A DNA stretch of 64,000 nt from Nocardiopsis sp. ATB16-24. GTDB taxonomy: Bacteria; Actinomycetota; Actinomycetes; Streptosporangiales; Streptosporangiaceae. This document shows, piece by piece, positions 24,058 to 33,186 of this stretch. How positions within the stretch are numbered: the stretch's first letter is position 1; each line of letters begins with the position of its first letter. Below the pieces are notes generated by a model. It was not told the origin of the DNA and made no database searches. It worked only from the letters and a program-made list of their open reading frames with translations. The stretch spans positions 62,001 through 126,000 of the forward strand of contig NZ_JASCXJ010000005.1 of assembly GCF_030271535.1 (NCBI RefSeq), read 5' to 3'. The translations under genes were made by a program, and so were the position numbers.

Positions 24058-25121
24058 CCCGCACCGACACCACGGCCCCCGTGGCCGCACGGATGCCCAC
24101 CCTGGACCGGTTCCTGGCGGTGTGGATCCTGTTCGCCATGGCCGCCGGCCTGGGACTGGGCCGCCTGGTCCCAGGCCTGAACCAACTCCTGTCCGCGATG
24201 GAGATCGGCGGGATCTCCCTGCCCATCGCCCTGGGCCTGCTGGTCATGATGTACCCGGTGCTGGCCAAGGTCCGCTACGACCGCCTGGACACCGTCACCC
24301 GCGACACCCGCCTGCTCCTGTCCTCCCTGGTGATCAACTGGCTCATCGGACCGGCGGTGATGTTCGCGCTGGCCTGGATCTTCCTGGCCGACCTGCCCGA
24401 GTACCGCACCGGTCTGATCATCGTCGGGCTGGCCCGCTGCATCGCCATGGTCGTCATCTGGAACGACCTGGCCGGCGGCCACCGCGAGGCCACCGCCGTG
24501 CTGGTCGCTTTGAACTCGGTCCTGCAGGTGCTGCTGTTCGGCGCCCTGGGCTGGTTCTACCTGGACCTGCTGCCCGGCTGGCTGGGCCTGGACACCGACG
24601 GACTGGACGTGTCGGCGTGGCTGATCGCCCTGAACGTGGTGATCTTCCTCGGCATCCCGCTGGCCGCCGGCTTCCTCACCCGCACGCTCGGGGAGAAGAG
24701 GATGGGCCGCGAACGCTACGAGACGGCCTTCCTGCCCAAGATCGGCCCCTGGGCGCTGTACGGGCTGCTGTTCACCATCGTGCTGCTGTTCGCCCTGCAG
24801 GGCGAACGGATCACCAGCCGGCCCCTGGACGTGGCCCGTATCGCCGTGCCGCTGCTGATCTACTTCACCCTGATGTGGTTCGGCACCTTCGCCTTCGGCA
24901 AGGCGATCGGGATGGACTACGACCGCACCACCACGCTGGCCTTCACCGCAGCGGGCAACAACTTCGAGCTGGCCATCGCCGTGGCGATCGCCACCTTCGG
25001 CATCACCTCCGGGCAGGCGCTGGCCGGGGTGGTGGGGCCGCTGATCGAGGTGCCGGTCCTGATCGCGTTGATCTACGCTTCGCTGGCCTGGCGCAGGCGC
25101 TTCGTACCGGAGCGCCGATAG
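24054..25121 (+). CDS. acr3: Acr3 arsenite efflux pump
   Basis: 355 residues with about ten membrane helices. Cys129 in LARCIAMVVIWNDLA and Glu305 in GNNFELAIA fall at the numbers of the two residues known to be essential in Acr3. The protein expels As(OH)3 by proton antiport. ATG 24054 overlaps the arsR stop. The long frame upstream of 24054 is a shadow of arsR. Acr3 handles inorganic arsenite; organoarsenicals would go through ArsP. Confidence 0.93.
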   Translation: MTRTDTTAPVAARMPTLDRFLAVWILFAMAAGLGLGRLVPGLNQLLSAMEIGGISLPIALGLLVMMYPVLAKVRYDRLDTVTRDTRLLLSSLVINWLIGPAVMFALAWIFLADLPEYRTGLIIVGLARCIAMVVIWNDLAGGHREATAVLVALNSVLQVLLFGALGWFYLDLLPGWLGLDTDGLDVSAWLIALNVVIFLGIPLAAGFLTRTLGEKRMGRERYETAFLPKIGPWALYGLLFTIVLLFALQGERITSRPLDVARIAVPLLIYFTLMWFGTFAFGKAIGMDYDRTTTLAFTAAGNNFELAIAVAIATFGITSGQALAGVVGPLIEVPVLIALIYASLAWRRRFVPERR

Positions 25122-25182
25122 GACGGCGAATCCATGGGTCCCGTGGGGACACGGGCCCGTTCACGTGATCATCGGAGGATGG

Positions 25183-26262
25183 ATGGAACACCTGGTCGAC
25201 GTCGCGGTCATCGGTGGTGGGCAGGCTGGGCTGGCGGCCGGTTATTTTCTGCGCCGGGCCAAGGTTGACTTCATCATCCTGGACGACCGTGAGGAGGCGG
25301 GAGGGTCCTGGCCCGAGTACTGGGACTCCTTGCGGCTGTTCTCCCCGGCCGCGCACAGTATGCTGCCCGGCTGGTGGATGCCCGCGGAGGAGGGGCAGGA
25401 GTACCCGAGCGCACGGCACGTAGCCTGGTATCTGACCGAGTACGAGCGCCGCTATGCTCTCCCGATCCGGCGCTCGGTACACGTGCGTCGGGTCAAGCGG
25501 GCGGGAAGCCGACTGAGACTGGTCACCGATGGGGACACCTGGTCGGCCCGGTACGTCATCAGTGCCACCGGTACCTGGCGGGCGCCCCACATCCCCGCCA
25601 TCCCAGGACGTGACGCCTTCGAGGGCGAGCAGCTCCACACGGTGGACTACCGCCACCTCGAAGAGTTCGTCGGGCGGCGCGTCGCGGTGGTAGGCGGTGG
25701 TAACTCGGCGGCCCAGATCCTGGCTGAGATATCCACGGTCGCGCAGACCACCTGGGTCACTTCGCGCCCGCCCCGGTTTTTGCCCGACGACGTCGACGGC
25801 AGGGCGCTCTTCGCCCTCGCCACCGGCTCACAGAAAGCGGCCGAACAGGGAGAAAACCGCCCTGAAGGAATCGCGGAGTTGGGAGACATCGTGGTAGTGC
25901 CGAGCGTGCGCGAGGCACGTAAACGCGGAGACACCAAAGCCGAGCCGATGTTCGACCGCCTCACCCGCACCGGCGTGGCCTGGGCCGACGGCAGCACAGT
26001 GGACTGCGACGTGATCGTGTGGTGCACGGGGTTCCACCCGGTGTTGGGCCACCTCAACTCCCTGGGGCTCGTCAACGAACAGGGCAGGGTCGTTGTGGAG
26101 GGAACCCGAGTGGTGGCCCAGCCCCGCCTGCATCTGCTGGGCTACGGCGATTGGACAGGCCCTGCCTCGGCCACCCTCATCGGTGCGGCGCGCACCGCCA
26201 AGGCGACCGTCGCGCAGATCACGCGAGCTCTCAAAGCCGAGACAGGGGCCGGAACAGGGTGA
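25183..26262 (+). CDS. ArsO-like FAD/NAD(P)H flavoprotein monooxygenase
   Basis: 359 residues from ATG 25183 with GGAGG at 25174-25178. GGGQAG near residues 11-16 binds FAD, GGGNSAAQ near 177 binds NAD(P)H, and GGSWPEYWDSLRLFSPA is typical of the ArsO group found in many actinobacterial ars operons. Its exact reaction is not settled; oxygenation of trivalent arsenicals has been suggested. It follows acr3 by 61 bases in the same direction. A diverged, frameshifted relative lies on the other strand at 26422-27472. Confidence 0.82.
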   Translation: MEHLVDVAVIGGGQAGLAAGYFLRRAKVDFIILDDREEAGGSWPEYWDSLRLFSPAAHSMLPGWWMPAEEGQEYPSARHVAWYLTEYERRYALPIRRSVHVRRVKRAGSRLRLVTDGDTWSARYVISATGTWRAPHIPAIPGRDAFEGEQLHTVDYRHLEEFVGRRVAVVGGGNSAAQILAEISTVAQTTWVTSRPPRFLPDDVDGRALFALATGSQKAAEQGENRPEGIAELGDIVVVPSVREARKRGDTKAEPMFDRLTRTGVAWADGSTVDCDVIVWCTGFHPVLGHLNSLGLVNEQGRVVVEGTRVVAQPRLHLLGYGDWTGPASATLIGAARTAKATVAQITRALKAETGAGTG

Positions 26263-26421
26263 GGTGGCGAAGAGAGATCGCCTTCTCCTCCTCTGAGTTG
26301 GCCGCTTCCGACGCAGTGGTTGCCGCTGCCTGCTGCATGGTCTTCTTCTTTCCCAAGTGTGTGATCCGGTTCGGGCGGGTCTTCTCAACGTGCGTTCCCC
26401 GGGCGGAGGTGAACGTTTTCG

Positions 26422-27472
26422 TCATCGGCGCACGTGGGCGAGAAGTCGTTGCACGACGTGGCGGGCGTCCCGGCCGACTCCACGCAGAGTGGCCGAGGAG
26501 AAGCTGCGCTGGAACTCCAGCCCCACGTACCCCAGTCCGGGGGCCGTGGTGGAGACCCCGCCCCGGTGCAGCGGACTTCCGTGGGAATCCAGCGCACCCG
26601 TGGCGGCCAGATGGTCCAGGGTGGGCCGGTACCCGGTGGCCAGCAGGACGGTGTCCATCTTCTCCACCGTGCCGTCGGCCCACACCACTTTCTCACCCTC
26701 CAGTCGAGTGAACATCTCGCGTTGGTCGGGATTGCCCGAGGCGAAGGCCGCACGGTAGCGACCGTCGTCGTTGACCAGTACCGGGCCCCTCTCCCAGATC
26801 CGGCGCAGTGGGGCGGCGTCCAGACCGCTGCGCACGAACCACCAGTGCACGTCCCGGCCCAGGGGCCGCTGGTTCGCCCAGGCCACCGGAGTCCGGGTGG
26901 CCAGGCTGCCCCTGGCCATGTCGGCGAGCTCCGTGGCGATCTGGACCCCGGAGTTGCCGCCGCCGACCACCACGACGCGCTGTCCGGCGAAGGGCTCGGG
27001 GGAGCGGTACCCGGCGGCGTGCAGCACGGTCCCGGTGAAGTCCGCCAGCCCGGGGAGGGTGGGGCGGTGCGGTCGGGTGAAGCCGCCGGTGGCGGAGACC
27101 ACGGCCGGGGTCCGCACCTGTGAGCCGTCGGCGGTGGTGAGAACGAAACCGTCCCCGTCGCGCTCGGTCCGCTCCACCAGTTGGCCGCAGCGCAGGTCGG
27201 CGTCCAGGTGTGAGGCGTACTCGCGCAGGTAGGCCACCACCTCATCCCGGTGCGGGTAGCGGTCTGGGTCGCCGGGCATCGCGTGTGCCGGGAGGGAGGA
27301 GAAGCGGTCGGGGGGAGAACAGGGTCGGGCTGTCGTAGTAGTGCGGCCAGGAGCCGCCGGGCTGGTCGGCGGCCTCCAGCACCAGGGGGCGCACACCCTG
27401 GCGGTTGGCGGCCCCGATGGCGGCCAGGCCCGCCTGGCCGGCGCCGATCACGGCGAGGGAGAAGTCTTCCAT
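26422..27472 (-). pseudogene. Frameshifted ArsO-like flavoprotein monooxygenase
   Basis: The N-terminal part (start ATG 27472, MEDFSLAVIGAGQAG, then GGSWPHYYDSPTLFSP) and the remainder (DRFSSLPAHAMPGDPDRYP onward, GGGNSGVQIA, ATGYRPTL) are in different frames. The break is in a run of six G at 27310-27315 (plus strand). With five G the protein reads straight through and would be about 350 residues with all FAD and NADPH motifs. One extra base in a homopolymer can be a sequencing error, a recent mutation or slippage. The gene lies downstream of the MFS gene at 27532 on the same strand, probably in one operon with the flavoprotein at 28770. Confidence 0.82.
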
Positions 27473-27531
27473 GACGGGGGTTCCTTCGTTGGTGTGGAGG
27501 GGTCGTTGCACAGGGGAGTACGCCGGGGTGG

Positions 27532-28773
27532 TCAAGCAGGAACGCCGGAGGGAATTCGCTCGTCCCTGGCGCGGGTGGCTAGGGCGGCCAGTGCGCCCAA
27601 CGCCGCCAAGGCTCCCAACGCCGCGAACGCCGCCGGGTAGCCGCCCAGCGAACCGGCCAGCGCCGCGCCCGCCCACGGCGCGAGCGCGATGGCCAGCATG
27701 AGCGGGGTGTGCATGACGCCGTTGAGGGTGGCGTAGTGCTTCGTTCCCCATCGGTCGGATACGGCGGTGGCTTGGAGGAGGGTGAGGATGCCCCGTGCCA
27801 TGCCGGCCAGGGCCGCGACGACCAAGACCACTCCCAGGGGGCCAGGGGTCAGAGCCAGAAGGAGAGTGGCCGCCGAGCAGGCTCCCAGGACGGCCGCGGC
27901 GCGCACCACGGGGCCGGTCCGTCGTTCCAGGGGTGCGTAGACCAGGCGGCCGAGCACCTGTCCCACACCGCCCACCCCCAGGGCCCAGGCCGCTTCTGCT
28001 GTGCCGAAGCCCTGTTCCTTCAGCAGGGGGACGATGTTGATCACGACCGCGTTCATGGTGAAGCACCCTAGGAGCAGAGCCGCTGTGAGAGCCCAGAAGG
28101 CGCGGCTGCGCACCACAGAGCGCACATCCTTCTTCTGGCCGCTCGGATGGGCATCGTTTTCGGAAGATCGGCCTCCCGGTAGGGCGAAAGCGTGCAAGGG
28201 CACCACCACGAGGAGCAGGACGGCCGCGAGCACCAGATAGGCTCCTCGCCAGCCCCACATCCCCTCCAGCAGCGCGGTTAGGGGAGCGAAGATGGTACTG
28301 GTCAGCCCGGTGACCAGGGTCAGCGCGGTCAGAGCTCGCACTTTGTCCTGCCCGTACCAGTGGGTCAGGGCGGCGAAGGCCGGAGGGTAGAACAGTCCGG
28401 CCATCGCAGCTCCGGACACCAGCCAGGCGACGGCGAAGCCCCACAGGTTCGGGGCCAAGGCGATGGCAACCACAGCGGGAGCCGCGAGCAGAGCCGCCAC
28501 CGTCATCACCGGGCGTGGGCCCCGGGCCTGCACCCAGCGCCCCACCGGAATGCCCGCCAATCCCGCCACGACCTGGGAGGCGGAGAACAGCGCGGTCACC
28601 GTCGTCAAGGACCACCCGGTGTCGGCGGTGATGCTCGGAGCCAGGACAGGGAAGGCGTAGAACAAAGCCCCGTAGCTGGCGGTGACGGTGACGCACAGGA
28701 CCGCCAGGCCCCGGCGCGCCCCGACCATCGCGGAGGCGGGTGCGCCGAAGACCCGACCGGACACAGGTGTCAC
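27532..28773 (-). CDS. MFS transporter of the arsenic island
   Basis: 413 residues with about twelve hydrophobic helices and the MFS loop motif (GRWVQARGPRP after helix 2). The central loop, about residues 195-215, is charged. It is not ArsJ by context, since no GAPDH partner is present. The start overlaps the stop of the preceding flavoprotein gene (ATGA), so they are coupled and export of an oxidised or modified arsenical is a fair inference. Substrate unknown. Confidence 0.8.
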   Translation of the reverse strand: MTPVSGRVFGAPASAMVGARRGLAVLCVTVTASYGALFYAFPVLAPSITADTGWSLTTVTALFSASQVVAGLAGIPVGRWVQARGPRPVMTVAALLAAPAVVAIALAPNLWGFAVAWLVSGAAMAGLFYPPAFAALTHWYGQDKVRALTALTLVTGLTSTIFAPLTALLEGMWGWRGAYLVLAAVLLLVVVPLHAFALPGGRSSENDAHPSGQKKDVRSVVRSRAFWALTAALLLGCFTMNAVVINIVPLLKEQGFGTAEAAWALGVGGVGQVLGRLVYAPLERRTGPVVRAAAVLGACSAATLLLALTPGPLGVVLVVAALAGMARGILTLLQATAVSDRWGTKHYATLNGVMHTPLMLAIALAPWAGAALAGSLGGYPAAFAALGALAALGALAALATRARDERIPSGVPA

Positions 28774-30260
28774 GAGACTCGGTGCGGTTCGCCCAGCTCG
28801 ACCTGCTGCGCAGAGCTGGAGCAGCAGTTGTTCCCGGTGGACGGGGCCGTCCTCTCGGAGGACACGGCGTGGTTGTCGCCGAGGGAGATCACCGGAGCCT
28901 CGGAGCCGGCCGGGCTGCCGCAGCAGTCACCCTGCTCAGCTGTGGGCTCCTTCGTCGGCTTGGGCGCGGGGCCACAGCAGCCATCGCTCTCAGCCGCCGC
29001 ATCCGGCTCATCGGACAGGCCTCCGCCATTGCAGATTCCCGTCTCCGGCAAGACCAGCTCCACCCGGGCGGCTGCCTCGTGATCCCCGGCCAAGTGGGCG
29101 GCGATGCTGCGCACCTGCTCGTAGCCGGTCAGGGTCAGGAAGGTCGGGGCGCGACCGTAGGACTTCATCCCGGCCAGGAAGAACCCCTCCTCGGGGTGGG
29201 AGAGCTCGGCGGCACCGTGCGGGTAGACGGTACCGCACGAGTGCTGGTTGGGGTCGATGAGTGGGGCCAGCTCCACCGGCGCTTGGAGGGTGGGGTCCAG
29301 ACCGAGGCGGACCTCGGACAGCAAGGACAAGTCGGGGCGAAACCCGGTGAGGGCGATCACCTCGTGCGCCGGCTCCAGCTCCCGGCCGTCGTCGTCGACC
29401 AGCACGAGAAGCCCGTCTCGTTCCGTGCGGATCTCAGCCGTGCGGAACCCGGTCACCACCTCGACATGTCCGGTCTCAACGGCCTTGCGGGCCCGCTGAC
29501 CCAGGGCGCCGCGCGCGGCCAGCTGGTCGGCCGCGCCCCCACCGAAGGCGTCACCGACCTCCCCGCGCCGCAGTACCCACACCGCCCGGGTACCGGGGCT
29601 CTCCTGAGCCAGAGAGGCCAGGGCGACCAGTGCGGTCAGCGCCGAGTGCCCGCGCCCGACCACGGCCGTGGTGCGGCCCGCGTACCGCGCCCGGGCGTCG
29701 GGGTCGGTCAGGTCCGGGACGCGGTAGGTCAGGTGCGCGGCCGCAGCGATCTCGCCCAGCGCGGGCAAGCCGTCACCGCCCACGGGGTTGGGTGAGCCCC
29801 ATGTGCCGGAGGCGTCGACGACCGCGCGGGCCAGGAGGCGCTCTTCACCACGGTCGGTACGCACCCGCACGGTGAAGGGCTGCTTCTCACGTTCGGCGTC
29901 CACGACCCGGTCACGGCCCTGGCGGCTCACACCGGTCACCTCGGCGCCGAAACGGACCCGCTCGCCCAGGGCCCTGGCCAGAGGAGCGAGGTAGGCCTCG
30001 ACCCACTCGCGGCCGGTCGGGTAGCCCGCGTCGTCGGGTCGCTGCCAGTCGGTGGCGGCGAGCAACTTCTCCGCTGCGGGGGCGACCAGGTCGCGCCACA
30101 TCGAGAACAGGCGCACGTGCCCCCACTCGATCACCGCCGCTCCGGCGGAGTCCCCCTTCTCCAAAACCAGGACCGGCAGGTCGCGCGCGACCAGCTCTGC
30201 TGCTGCTGCCAGGCCTGTGGGTCCGGCTCCGATCACCACGACGGGAGGCTTGTCGGCCAT
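28770..30260 (-). CDS. FAD-dependent oxidoreductase with Cys-pair tail
   Basis: 496 residues. GAGPTG at 11-16 binds FAD and VGRGHSAL near 200 is the NAD(P)H loop, as in ArsO-like and FMO-like enzymes. The last 70 residues are an unusual low-complexity tail with three vicinal Cys pairs (DGCCGP, GDCCGSP, NNCCSSS) plus an earlier CNGGG. Vicinal thiols suggest arsenite binding, so the tail may capture As(III) and present it to the flavin. AGGAG precedes ATG 30260. It heads the minus-strand operon with the MFS gene and is divergent from the ArsR-ArsN fusion. Confidence 0.82.
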   Translation of the reverse strand: MADKPPVVVIGAGPTGLAAAAELVARDLPVLVLEKGDSAGAAVIEWGHVRLFSMWRDLVAPAAEKLLAATDWQRPDDAGYPTGREWVEAYLAPLARALGERVRFGAEVTGVSRQGRDRVVDAEREKQPFTVRVRTDRGEERLLARAVVDASGTWGSPNPVGGDGLPALGEIAAAAHLTYRVPDLTDPDARARYAGRTTAVVGRGHSALTALVALASLAQESPGTRAVWVLRRGEVGDAFGGGAADQLAARGALGQRARKAVETGHVEVVTGFRTAEIRTERDGLLVLVDDDGRELEPAHEVIALTGFRPDLSLLSEVRLGLDPTLQAPVELAPLIDPNQHSCGTVYPHGAAELSHPEEGFFLAGMKSYGRAPTFLTLTGYEQVRSIAAHLAGDHEAAARVELVLPETGICNGGGLSDEPDAAAESDGCCGPAPKPTKEPTAEQGDCCGSPAGSEAPVISLGDNHAVSSERTAPSTGNNCCSSSAQQVELGEPHRVS

Positions 30261-30349
30261 GACGCTTCTCCTGTTTCATTGACTGCTGTCTATGGAGAAA
30301 AACTCTATCGATCTCTATCGATAGATGCAACTATAGATCATGGTCGATA
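30261..30349. promoter_or_regulatory. Divergent operator with tandem CTCTATCGAT repeat
   Basis: CTCTATCGAT is repeated head-to-tail at 30303-30312 and 30313-30322, and the second copy forms the perfect 12-bp palindrome TCTATCGATAGA (30314-30325). It lies between the divergent flavoprotein and ArsR-ArsN genes and is the best operator candidate for the ArsR domain encoded next to it. Confidence 0.6.
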
Positions 30350-31258
30350 ATGGGAAGTATGACCGTGATACAGCCTGAGCGCACTATTCCCGCACTCCCT
30401 CAATCCGACGCCGAGACCTACGCTGCCTGGTTCGCCTGCCTAGCCGAACCCATGCGGGTGCGGCTACTGCACGCCATCGCCACCACCCCGGGATCGGTCA
30501 GCGTGGGCCAGCTCGCCGAGATGGTGGGCGTCCGCCAACCCACGGTCTCCCACCACCTGCGTAAACTCGCCGACGCCGGGTTCGTGACCCTCGCCAAGGT
30601 GGGCACCTCCACCCGGGTGGCGATCAACCCGACCTGCTGCACGGGCCTGCCACACGCCGCCGACGCGGTGATGGGCATGCTCAACACCCGCCCTTGCTGC
30701 CCCACTGACCTGCCTGCCGACGTCACCACCCGCGCCATGGCCGACGCCGACTTAGAGGCAGTTCGGAAAATCTACGCCCAGGGCATCGCCACCGGCCACG
30801 CCACCTTCGAGACCGAGGTCCCCGACGTGGAGGCGTTGAAGGGCAAGTGGAAGGCCGGGCACCGATGGGTCGCCGAGGCCGACGGCCGCGTCGTAGGCTG
30901 GGCCGCCGCCTCACCCGTCTCCGACCGCGAGGTCTACGCCGGGGTGGCCGAGACGTCCGTGTACGTCGCCGAGGACGCGCGCGGCCGGGGCGTGGGCAAG
31001 GCCCTGCTGTACCGGCAGGTCACCGAGGCCGACGCCGCCGGACTGTGGACGCTGCAGACCTCGATCTTCCCCGAGAACCGCGCCAGTCTCTCCCTGCACC
31101 ACCAGGCGGGCTACCGCACGGTCGGTGTGCGCGAGCGCGTCGCCCGCCACCACGGGGTCTGGCGCGACACCGTCCTGCTCGAGCGGCGAAGCCCGATCGA
31201 GGAAACCGCATTCGGCACCGTGCCCCGCGCTGACGGCGAAGACTGCTCCACTTCTTGA
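30350..31258 (+). CDS. ArsR-ArsN fusion: arsenic regulator joined to a PAT-like N-acetyltransferase
   Basis: 302 residues. Residues about 20-95 are an ArsR winged helix (RQPTVSHHLRKLADAGF). Vicinal Cys96-Cys97 and Cys116-Cys117 follow the wing and probably sense As(III). Residues about 125-285 are a GNAT enzyme of the phosphinothricin/arsinothricin acetyltransferase type, with IYAQGIATGHATFET, GWAAASP, ETSVYVAEDARGRGVGKALL and FPENRASLSLHHQAGYR. ArsN1 of this family acetylates arsinothricin, an arsenic antibiotic. The fusion links sensing to detoxification in one chain. ATG 30350 is used; ATG 30359 is equally possible. Confidence 0.85.
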   Translation: MGSMTVIQPERTIPALPQSDAETYAAWFACLAEPMRVRLLHAIATTPGSVSVGQLAEMVGVRQPTVSHHLRKLADAGFVTLAKVGTSTRVAINPTCCTGLPHAADAVMGMLNTRPCCPTDLPADVTTRAMADADLEAVRKIYAQGIATGHATFETEVPDVEALKGKWKAGHRWVAEADGRVVGWAAASPVSDREVYAGVAETSVYVAEDARGRGVGKALLYRQVTEADAAGLWTLQTSIFPENRASLSLHHQAGYRTVGVRERVARHHGVWRDTVLLERRSPIEETAFGTVPRADGEDCSTS

Positions 31259-31344
31259 CCTTGGTCGTATCCACCACCTGCCTTCCGCCTCCAGATAGGA
31301 CGTACATGCCCTCGGCAGACTCTTGAGCCCGCCAAGTTCGTCAG

Positions 31345-31661
31345 GCCCAACCGGAAGAGATGGCCCGGCTGCCCCGGACAGCGCTGGCGCGGGTACGTGA
31401 CCTGACCTTCGCCGGTCTGCCCGCACGGCTGGATCTGCCCGACACAGCCGCAGTCCTGCCGGTCCTGCTGCTTCCACGGCAGCGGATGGGTCATGAGCGA
31501 CGTCGAGTCCTATGGCCCAGCCGCTCGCATCCTGTCCCAGGCCTGTGGAGTTGCCGTACTCTCCGTGAACTACCGTCGACCGCCCGAACACCCCTGTCCT
31601 GCGGCGATCGACGACGCAGAGACCACGGTGTGTTGGGCCGCCGTCAACGCTGTCGCCCTCA
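31345..31661 (+). pseudogene. Remnant of an alpha/beta-hydrolase (HSL-type esterase)
   Basis: Two adjoining frames together resemble the start of an HSL-family esterase: LDLPDTAAVLPVLL in one, then FHGSGWVMSDVESYGPAARILSQACGVAVLSVNYR in another, a typical oxyanion-hole and strand region. The frame changes near 31470 and the gene stops where the IS element begins at 31662, losing the catalytic Ser, Asp and His. It is a dead fragment truncated by insertion. Confidence 0.65.
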
Positions 31662-32640
31662 GTGACTGTTGGGTATGCGGGTGGCTACACGGCTTGACCG
31701 GCAGGGCGGTTGCTCCAGCGCACGCTCTCGCCCGCGAGCCGTGTGGCCATCAACCGGATCATCGCGATCTTGATCATGGTCTCGGAGTTGGCGGTAAGGC
31801 GCTCGTAGTCGCGGGCCAGGCGGCGGTTGCGCACCAGCCATCCGAAGGTGCGCTCGACCACCCACCGGCGCGGTAATACCTGGAAGCCCTTGACGTCGTC
31901 GCTGCGCCTGATGATCTGGACCACCGGTCGCAACTTCTCCCGGGCCCAGGTGAACAGGCTGTTGTCGATCTTGTTGGCGTAGCCGGCATCGGCCCAGACC
32001 AGACCCACCGAGGGAAACCGGGCGGCCAGTGCCCCAAGCACACGCCTGCCGCCGGGTCGGTCCTGCACGGAGGCGGAGGTGACCGCGACCACCAGCACCA
32101 GGCCCAGGGTGTCGGTGATCAGGTGGCGTTTGCGTCCGGTGGTGCGCTTGCCCGCGTCGTAGCCGCGGGCCTGGCCGCCCTCGCTGGACTTGATCGACTG
32201 GGCGTCCAGCACCGCGGCCGAGGGTTCTGGGGCGCGGCCTGCGGCGGTGCGCACCCGAGCGCGCAGGGCCCTGGTGGACGCGGTCGATGGTGCCGTCGGC
32301 GGCCCAGGTGCGGTACCAGCGGTAGGCGGCGTCCCAGGGCGACAGGTCACGGGGGATCATCCGCCACCGGCAGCCCGAGCGCAGCACGAAGAAGATCGCG
32401 TCCAGGGCCAGCCGGTCGTCGTACTTGCGGGGTGCTCCGCCCGTGCGCGGGTTGCGGGTGGGCATGAGCGGTTCGATCACCGCCCAGACCGGGTCGGAAA
32501 GGTTGGAGGGGTAGCATGGGCGGGCATCCCCGCCGGATTTGCATCTGCACACACAGCGCAATTCTGGCGGGGATGTCTTGCTTTCTCACCGGCGGCCCCG
32601 GCCATCGCCCTGCGTAGCTGAACGCATACCCAACAGTCGC
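31662..32640 (-). mobile_element. Decayed IS5-family (IS427-like) insertion sequence
   Basis: Ends are marked by 18-bp inverted repeats with one mismatch (GTGACTGTTGGGTATGCG at 31662-31679; the complement of GCGACTGTTGGGTATGCG at 32623-32640). The transposase inside is split by a frame change. I could not identify a convincing target duplication. It closes the right side of the arsenic island. Confidence 0.8.
31685..32561 (-). pseudogene. IS5-family transposase in two frames
   Basis: The N-terminal part (SNLSDPVWAVIEPLMP, APRKYDDRLALDAIFFVLRSG) and the C-terminal part (SAAVLDAQSIKSS, VWADAGYANKID, RRWVVERTFGWLVRNRRLARDYER) are complete but in different frames, changing near 32276 where one extra base separates RVH from ALRARVR. 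Some IS427 elements use programmed -1 frameshifting at an A-run; none is visible here, so loss of function is more likely. Confidence 0.75.
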
Positions 32641-32697
32641 TAAGAGGACATGAGCGTGAACATGTGTTCACGCTAGTGGTGGGCGGTTCTGATGTGC

Positions 32698-33093
32698 TTA
32701 TCCGAAACTGCTCGGTCTCGTCCAGGCCTTGACGAAGCACACCGCCGCCGGTGAGGGTGTGCTCCTCTCCCGGTAGCGCGAGGGCGGCAGCCCCACCACC
32801 TTGTGGAAGGTGCGGCTGAAGGTGCCGAGGCTGTCGAAACCCACGGCGAGGGCGATGTCGGTGACACTGCGGTCGCTCTCGCGCAGCAGCGCCATCGCTC
32901 GTTCGATCCTGCGGCGTTGGAGGTAGCGGTGCGGGGTCTCGCCGAACACCTCGCGGAAGGAACGGGAGAAGTGGGCGGGCGACATCAGGGCCACCCGGGC
33001 CAGTCCCGGTACGTCGAGCGGCTCGGCGAAGTCGCGGTCCATCGCGTCCCGTGCACGCAGCAGCCTGCGGTTGCGCTCCTCGTTCGGTCGCAT
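32698..33093 (-). CDS. Small AraC-type helix-turn-helix regulator
   Basis: 131 residues from ATG 33093 with AGGAGG 5 bases upstream (a GTG at 33099 is less likely). It consists almost wholly of the two AraC helix-turn-helix motifs: ARVALMSPAHFSRSFREVFGETPHRYL and DIALAVGFDSLGTFSRTFHKVVGLPPSRYR. No ligand-binding domain, so it resembles SoxS/MarA-sized activators or regulators of glyoxalase-type neighbours. Target unknown. Confidence 0.85.
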   Translation of the reverse strand: MRPNEERNRRLLRARDAMDRDFAEPLDVPGLARVALMSPAHFSRSFREVFGETPHRYLQRRRIERAMALLRESDRSVTDIALAVGFDSLGTFSRTFHKVVGLPPSRYRERSTPSPAAVCFVKAWTRPSSFG

Positions 33094-33186
33094 CGACACC
33101 TCCTCGCCTCAAGGTAGACAAGGGGTCGGACAGGGCCGTGACTCCCACGACCCCGCCCACCTCTCCTCCTTCCGAGGGAGGGCCGG

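Noticed and set aside
31655..32646. Target-site duplication of the second IS5 element
   Set aside because: Flanking bases do not match at any of the plausible end positions.
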